The notes beneath the pieces are model-generated. The model was not told where the DNA came from. It saw only the letters and a program-made list of their open reading frames with translations, and searched no databases. Of a stretch of DNA of 64,000 nt, positions 61,401 through 64,000 are shown one piece after another. The stretch's first letter is position 1; the number at the start of each line of letters is the position of its first letter. The stretch is from NCBI GenBank assembly GCA_013396635.1, contig WBMW01005527.1:3238269-3302268 (forward strand), read 5' to 3'. This DNA comes from Penelope pileata (taxonomy: Eukaryota; Chordata; Aves; Galliformes; Cracidae). The position numbers and the translations under genes were made by a program.

Positions 61401-64000
61401 TTAGCATACAAGTAAGTTTGTTTTGTTTTATTTTTTATATTTCTTTTCTCTTTATTCTAAAACATCTGCAATCAAATTAAGGAGAGTAAATACTGTTTTG
61501 GGATTTTGTAACATAATTATTACAGTTTTGATGCTTCCATTTGCTTACCTGGAAACATTTGCCTATGAGAAACAGATAAGATCCTATGTGGAGTTAATTG
61601 ACAAAAAGGATTGGTTTGGGATAAAATGATTCTTTTGATACTCATTTTTCTCTTGTCTGGATTATGTTGCTGTGTCTGAACACTTGTATCCTGTCAAATT
61701 TGTCAAAAGATACTTTGCAATAAATCCTCTCCCTTTGCATTCCTGATCTTATTCTGAAGTGTTTGAAGTGGAGACTTGAGACTGTCCTTTACGCACTGTT
61801 GTAGGTTTCCACGCATCACCTTACAACAAACAAACCCACAGGGAAAAATACATTTGCAAACTGTAAAGTCTTTACATGTGGTTTGCTGTCTGATATTGCA
61901 CCAGAAATTGTTAGGTGCAGTGAAATGGAATTTGTTTTTTCCTACGTGGTCTATTGTGAACTGGAGTCTTACTATAGTCATACCAATGGGAAGCCGAGTC
62001 TTGGACAGATTTATTTTTTTCTAGGGTGGGGGGTGGGCAGAGGGGACAGGCATTAGTAGAAGAGAACAGAAACTGTAGAGGCACATTATGCAGTAAATTT
62101 ACTACTGGATTCCTTCTTTGTTGTAAATATACCTTTTCAGGTGATGGTAGGATAAAACTACTTTGTCTTATGAAGCAAGATGATGTCATCAGTTTCTGTT
62201 CATCTCTGGGTAGTGCTAATAGTACGGAAGGATAGATATTTTTCATCTACCTGAAGTCTTGTTCTGGCAGTTCCCTGGGATGACAGATTGAAACAAAATT
62301 TTAATTGAGGAATTGAATAATAGGTGGAAGACCTTAGCTGAAGGTTTGGAATAGTTGAAAATATATTGTACTGTTCTATGCTGAATATTCAACAGTTCCG
62401 GTTCAAAAGCAAATGTACCCTGCATGTTGCATTACTGCGTGAGTTCCCTAGATTTCTGGGAAGGGTGAATTGGCTGTAGGACACTGCTTTTATCCCTGAG
62501 TTCTGTCATACTTGGTAGCTACAGTAGGCTGGGTTGAGGCAGTGGAATTAGGAGGATGATCTTGGAGTTTCACACATCACTTCTACTGAGTTGCATTTAC
62601 AACAATATTCTTGATAAGTGAGAGATTTAAAGGAAAAAAAAACTTCTTGTTAATCTAACTATTTTGTGATCAAACAAGGAATTGATATTTTTTATAGGAG
62701 CACTTAATGTCTAGTATTACCAACAAAGGACTAGCTCTCCTTGTCTCAGATTTTCTTCACTGGTCGTTCATGCCCAGTGTCCAAGTCAAACACAAGATCT
62801 TATAGAGGTTTATGCCTCTGGAGATGCTGAGAGATGCAGATACTGAAAAGCTTTGGATATGAGGCATGACAGTTTATAGTACATGGAAACATGTTGCCAG
62901 TTCAGCAACAGATTAACCTTGATCAGTAGTTTTTCTACAGAGGTAGTTGTCACTGAAGCATTTTCTGGTGCTAGCAATGATGCATTGCTGATTATCCTCA
63001 CTTCAGTGTAACGTGAAGAGTTTTGTCATAGTTTGTACTTGGAACCCAGTGCCTAGAGCCCCTTTGTCAGATGCTGCTGATTAGGCCAGTTGAATGTGTA
63101 GTTCTGCCAAGCAGGGAAGATTTGTTGAAAGTCATTCCTAAATAGATGTTTTGACTCCATTAAATGATACGGTCTTTTGGCCAAACTGTGAGGTCTTTAT
63201 TCAGTCTCTGTTTAGTCATCCATTTGTCCCTAGTTTACAGAGAGTTCTGAGAGGACTTAATGAACATGTGAGTTGAGTGGACTGACGCTGCATCTAAGTT
63301 AGATAAATTTTATTCCAGCTCAGTACAGAGCTGTGAATTCAGAGAAGTAGTACAAAGGACTAAATAGAAAAACACAATGGATGAAGTCCTCCAGAAGGTT
63401 GAGAGGCTGAGATTATAATATTTGAGTCCTGAAATCTGAGCTAGGATCATGCAGTGGGGCTGAGAATGTGTCTACGGGTTACATATGTATGTATCTATTT
63501 GTATATTCTGACCAGTAGCTAGAGATTCTTGGAGTTACTATTTTCATGTGAATATGTTCAAATACCATAATTATCACTTCATAATGTTTAATCAATCCAG
63601 CTTGTGAACTGTTAAATTTTATCAAGAATCAAGTGCAACTGCTACTTAGGATTTGTTAGGATGTGTTAGGATCCCACATTAGGATTAAGATTACATCATT
63701 AATATTAGTTTTACAATTTCAAGCATTTTTAAAAATGCTTCCAAGATTGTATGAAATTATGCTGCTGGTTTGAGATTTCAAATTGCTTTCTTGTTTGTGC
63801 AGTTAAGAATTTGTTCCTCATTTCTTTTACACTGAAAGAATTTGTGTGACGTAAGCACAGAAACAGATGTGTGTTTTGTTGTGTCTGTGCTACATTAGGC
63901 ATAAATATCCACTTAGAGTGGTCAGAAGAGTTAGAGAAATTGTTTTTTAAAAAGATCATTTTAAAATGCTTTTCTTAATGACAGGAAATTAATGAGCGTT
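28387..64000 (+). CDS. DOCK2: Dedicator of cytokinesis 2, N-terminal 715 residues (22 coding exons, cut by window edge)
   Basis: Coding exons are 28387-28426, 37863-37946, 41201-41241, 42609-42664, 42815-42911, 44718-44866, 46573-46708, 48748-48902, 49482-49563, 50189-50324, 50873-50948, 51953-52029, 52848-52973, 53808-53932, 56161-56259, 57281-57353, 57429-57532, 59656-59839, 59936-60033, 60956-61045, 61311-61411 and 63985-64000. Joined, they are in frame throughout. DOCK2 is a Rac exchange factor of leukocytes that works with ELMO1 at the leading edge. The N terminus carries an SH3 domain (about residues 12-68, with AIYNF, DWY and GIFPKSF). The helical part includes the conserved LWEWGSIWKQLYV. 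The C2-like DHR-1 domain (about 420-605) binds PIP3. The scaffold begins after it. The DHR-2 catalytic domain lies beyond the window. Sequence matches human DOCK2 very closely, more than I would expect for DOCK1 or DOCK5, and the SPDL1 linkage agrees. Confidence 0.96.
31136..31150 (+). repeat. G-quadruplex-capable G tract
   Basis: Seven G, one A, then seven G. This can supply four GGG runs with single-base loops. It is on the coding strand of DOCK2 intron 1. Confidence 0.6.
35152..35702 (-). mobile_element. Solo LTR, avian ERVL-like, antisense in DOCK2 intron 1
   Basis: Read on the reverse strand it begins TGTCCTTGTTTCAGCTGGGA at 35,702 and ends CCAACCACAACA at 35,152, giving the TG...CA form and about 550 bases. 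Features in order fit an LTR: a short upstream region, a central CATGACATCATGC, and an A/T-rich tail equivalent to ATTATTATCATT and TTTCC. No internal retroviral region follows on either side, so it is a solo LTR. The flanks ATTCG and ATTTA only partly match as a five-base target duplication. The family name is from memory. Confidence 0.75.
37863..37946 (+). CDS. DOCK2: DOCK2 coding exon 2 (SH3 start)
   Basis: Residues 14-41 plus one base: AIYNFKGTGIQQLPLQ then IGDVVHILESCE. This is the first half of the SH3 domain. The acceptor is CTTTCAG and the donor GTAAGC. Confidence 0.94.
37947..41200 (+). other. DOCK2: DOCK2 intron 2
   Basis: AT-rich intron of 3.3 kb. It has an imperfect repeat of a TAAATRTTTGTTGCT-like unit at 38,290-38,341 and an AT-rich tract near 40,850-40,910. 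No other gene recognised. Confidence 0.7.
41201..41241 (+). CDS. DOCK2: DOCK2 coding exon 3 (SH3 middle)
   Basis: Only 41 bases, residues 42-55: DWYKGYLVRHKGSE. The DWY tryptophan forms part of the SH3 ligand groove. The donor is GTAAGT, phase 0. Confidence 0.94.
42609..42664 (+). CDS. DOCK2: DOCK2 coding exon 4 (SH3 end)
   Basis: Residues 56-73 plus two bases: GIFPKSFICIKEVTVEKK. The FPKSF segment closes the SH3 fold. The donor is GTACTG. Confidence 0.93.
42815..42911 (+). CDS. DOCK2: DOCK2 coding exon 5
   Basis: Residues 74-106, ending LWEWGSIWKQLYV, a segment nearly identical to human just after the SH3 domain in the ELMO-contacting region. The intron before it is 150 bases. Confidence 0.94.
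42912..44717 (+). other. DOCK2: DOCK2 intron 5
   Basis: 1.8 kb, no exon recognised. A TTTTTTTACAG acceptor-like site near 44,445 is not followed by any DOCK-like coding sequence. Confidence 0.7.
44718..44866 (+). CDS. DOCK2: DOCK2 coding exon 6
   Basis: Residues 107-155 plus two bases, including FRQVQSMMYDLMEWRSQLL and KVTSKIDYGN. This is part of the N-terminal helical region that packs on the SH3 domain and ELMO1. The donor is GTGAGC. Confidence 0.95.
46573..46708 (+). CDS. DOCK2: DOCK2 coding exon 7
   Basis: Residues 156-201: ILELDLIVRDEDGNILDP then SVISLFHAHEEATNKITERI. The acceptor is TTCTCACAG and the donor GTAAGA. Confidence 0.95.
46709..48747 (+). other. DOCK2: DOCK2 intron 7
   Basis: 2.0 kb AT-rich intron; nothing recognised in it. 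Confidence 0.65.
48748..48902 (+). CDS. DOCK2: DOCK2 coding exon 8
   Basis: Residues 202-252 plus two bases, including SKDQPDYASYSRMSSSPTHS and VCRIGEDAELFMSLYD. The acceptor is TGAGTAG and the donor GTAAGC. A T run of 19 follows from 48,911. Confidence 0.95.
48911..48929 (+). repeat. T homopolymer run
   Basis: About 19 consecutive T residues just after the exon 8 donor; possibly a polymorphic length repeat. Confidence 0.7.
49482..49563 (+). CDS. DOCK2: DOCK2 coding exon 9
   Basis: Residues 253-280: SENYLVRWGSKGFPKEIDML then NNLKVVFT. The acceptor is TTCAATACAG and the donor GTAAGT. Confidence 0.94.
49847..50028 (+). mobile_element. 5' end fragment of a mariner element (Galluhop-like)
   Basis: After a TA at 49,845 the sequence runs CACGAGCTGCTCAAAAGCAA then TGCCTCCTATTTTATTATGT, then a 5' leader up to CAAAATGGCATCTGAC, which I recognise as the 5' end and transposase start region of the chicken mariner Galluhop (Mariner1_GG). 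Similarity fades near 50,028 and no matching inverted terminal repeat was seen downstream, so this is a truncated, non-autonomous relic inside DOCK2 intron 9. Family naming is from memory. Confidence 0.7.
50189..50324 (+). CDS. DOCK2: DOCK2 coding exon 10
   Basis: Residues 281-325 plus one base: DLGNKDLSRDKIYLVCQIVR through YTQGLRRPFGVA. The acceptor is TATCTTAG and the donor GTAACT. Confidence 0.95.
50873..50948 (+). CDS. DOCK2: DOCK2 coding exon 11
   Basis: Residues 326-350 plus two bases: VMDITDIIKGKAESDEEKQ then HFIPFH. The donor is GTAAGA, after CC. Confidence 0.94.
50949..51952 (+). other. DOCK2: DOCK2 intron 11
   Basis: 1.0 kb AT-rich intron; nothing recognised. Confidence 0.65.
51953..52029 (+). 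CDS. DOCK2: DOCK2 coding exon 12
   Basis: Residues 351-376 plus one base: PVVAEGDFLHSLLSKITAS then KGDSGGQ. The acceptor is TTTCTCCTGCAG and the donor GTGAAG. Confidence 0.94.
52246..52691 (+). mobile_element. CR1 LINE 3' fragment with internal assembly gap
   Basis: Left of the gap is GATGCCATCCAGAGGGACCT and right of it GATCTCTAAGGTCCCTTCCA, both typical of the avian CR1 3' region in the sense direction. The end is the CR1 signature of ATTCTATG octamers at 52,672-52,691. The 5' limit is approximate. It lies in DOCK2 intron 12. Confidence 0.85.
52314..52620. other. Assembly gap (307 N)
   Basis: Undetermined bases inside the CR1 copy. Open frames that cross it are meaningless. The true length may differ. 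Confidence 0.98.
52848..52973 (+). CDS. DOCK2: DOCK2 coding exon 13
   Basis: Residues 377-418 plus one base: GLWVTVKMLVGDVIQTRKDY through LGFPEIIMP. It leads into the DHR-1 domain. The acceptor follows a C-rich tract (TTAATAG); the donor is GTAGGA. Confidence 0.95.
53808..53932 (+). CDS. DOCK2: DOCK2 coding exon 14 (DHR-1 start)
   Basis: Residues 419-460: GDIRNDIYVTLLYGDFDKYN through VCDEEGKTIP, the opening strands of the C2-like DHR-1 domain that binds phosphoinositides. The donor is GTAAGT, phase 0. Confidence 0.95.
53933..56160 (+). other. DOCK2: DOCK2 intron 14
   Basis: 2.2 kb. AT-rich up to about 55,780, then a GC-rich CpG island that ends about 70 bases before exon 15. No coding exon recognised. 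Confidence 0.7.
55850..56095. promoter_or_regulatory. Intragenic CpG island next to DOCK2 exon 15
   Basis: About 250 bases of very GC- and CpG-rich sequence (for example CCGGAGCCGGCCCGGCCCGG) surrounded by AT-rich intron. It could be an alternative promoter, an enhancer, or simply a GC-rich insertion. The open frames across it on both strands are a composition effect. Confidence 0.5.
56161..56259 (+). CDS. DOCK2: DOCK2 coding exon 15 (DHR-1)
   Basis: Residues 461-493: NAVCLGAGDKPVSEYRSVLY then YQVKQPRWMETLK. The acceptor is TTCTTGTCAG and the donor GTACCG, phase 0. Confidence 0.95.
57281..57353 (+). CDS. DOCK2: DOCK2 coding exon 16 (DHR-1)
   Basis: Residues 494-517 plus one base: [20 protein letters not shown] then SSQE. 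The acceptor is TTTTTAACTAAAG and the donor GTAAGT. It is separated from exon 17 by only 75 bases. Confidence 0.94.
57429..57532 (+). CDS. DOCK2: DOCK2 coding exon 17 (DHR-1)
   Basis: Residues 518-552: SKDKGEKNFAMAYIRLMKED then GTTLQDGNHDLLVLK. The acceptor is CTTTGCAG and the donor GTATTG. Confidence 0.95.
57533..59655 (+). other. DOCK2: DOCK2 intron 17
   Basis: 2.1 kb AT-rich intron with a TTTA microsatellite at 57,910-57,953 and a 13-A run near 57,645. No exon recognised. Confidence 0.7.
57910..57953 (+). repeat. (TTTA)n microsatellite
   Basis: A run of T residues followed by imperfect ATTT units, about 44 bases. Confidence 0.8.
59656..59839 (+). CDS. DOCK2: DOCK2 coding exon 18 (DHR-1 end)
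   Basis: Residues 553-613 plus one base, including GDSKKLEDASAYLTLPSTRQ and a serine-rich stretch GGLSVSSRDSFFISTLVCST. It closes DHR-1. The acceptor is GTTTTTCAG and the donor GTATGT. Confidence 0.95.
59936..60033 (+). CDS. DOCK2: DOCK2 coding exon 19
   Basis: Residues 614-646: VGLLGLLKWRMKPELLQENL through KIVDGEEVVK. The intron before it is 96 bases. The donor is GTATAT, phase 0. Confidence 0.95.
60480..60545 (+). repeat. A/C-rich low-complexity stretch
   Basis: AAACAACCAAAACAAACAAA-type sequence in DOCK2 intron 19, with CCTCCCTCC in the middle. Confidence 0.6.
60956..61045 (+). CDS. DOCK2: DOCK2 coding exon 20
   Basis: Residues 647-676: FLQDTLDALFNIMMEHSHSN then EYDILVFDAL. The acceptor is TTTTTGTATAG and the donor GTAAGG. 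Confidence 0.95.
61311..61411 (+). CDS. DOCK2: DOCK2 coding exon 21
   Basis: Residues 677-709 plus two bases: IYIIGLIADRKFQHFNAVLE through QHFSATLAY. Part of the helical scaffold after DHR-1. The donor is GTAAGT. Confidence 0.95.
61412..63984 (+). other. DOCK2: DOCK2 intron 21
   Basis: 2.6 kb AT-rich intron; nothing recognised except four spaced TTAGGAT words at about 63,647-63,688. Confidence 0.65.
63985..64000 (+). CDS. DOCK2: DOCK2 coding exon 22 (cut by window edge)
   Basis: After CTTAATGACAG the 16 bases complete a lysine and encode KLMSV, aligning to human KKLMTV. The exon continues beyond the window. Confidence 0.85.

Noticed and set aside
1..64000. Prokaryotic-type systems, CRISPR arrays, tRNA or rRNA genes
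   Set aside because: Nothing of the kind was seen; the exon-intron structure and repeats are those of a bird nuclear genome.

Overview
This is vertebrate nuclear DNA, almost certainly from a bird and probably a galliform such as chicken or a close relative. It has small GT..AG exons in long introns and a CpG-island promoter. It also carries a CR1 retroposon tail with the octamer ATTCTATG, two copies of an LTR that I recall as an avian ERVL-type family, and a mariner terminal fragment that I recall as chicken Galluhop/Mariner1_GG. There are no operons, CRISPR arrays or other prokaryotic features. I identified the genes by translating exons and comparing them with the human proteins from memory; no database search was possible.

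Layout. Positions 1-2,530 are upstream flank with nothing recognised. Positions 2,560-3,260 are a CpG island that is the likely promoter of SPDL1 (Spindly, formerly CCDC99). SPDL1 is on the + strand: eleven coding exons from 6,253 to 24,052 join in frame into a complete 608-residue protein. Its 3'UTR has poly(A) signals at 24,347 and 24,726. Positions 24,753-28,386 are the intergenic space and the DOCK2 promoter region. DOCK2 is also on the + strand: 22 coding exons run from the start codon at 28,387 to the right edge, where exon 22 is cut by the window. All joined exons stay in frame and give the first 715 residues (SH3 domain, ELMO-binding region, complete DHR-1/C2 domain, start of the helical scaffold). 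The catalytic DHR-2 domain lies beyond the window. The SPDL1-DOCK2 order and orientation match human 5q35.1.

Function. The two genes are neighbours but not partners. Spindly is a farnesylated kinetochore adaptor that links the RZZ complex to dynein/dynactin in mitosis. DOCK2 is the haematopoietic guanine-nucleotide exchange factor for Rac, acting with ELMO1 in leukocyte migration. Promoter sequence agrees with this: NRF1-like sites and a CHR-type TTTGAA at SPDL1, and a PU.1-like GAGGAAG element about 200 bp before the DOCK2 start.

I found no sign of a previously undescribed system. The observations most worth checking are a possible intronic-polyadenylation isoform of SPDL1 that would lose the farnesylation motif, an overlapping out-of-frame uATG seven bases before the DOCK2 start, an intragenic CpG island touching DOCK2 exon 15, an in-frame tandem acceptor in SPDL1, and transposon relics in the DOCK2 introns and upstream region. 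There is one assembly gap (N) at 52,314-52,620 inside a CR1 copy.
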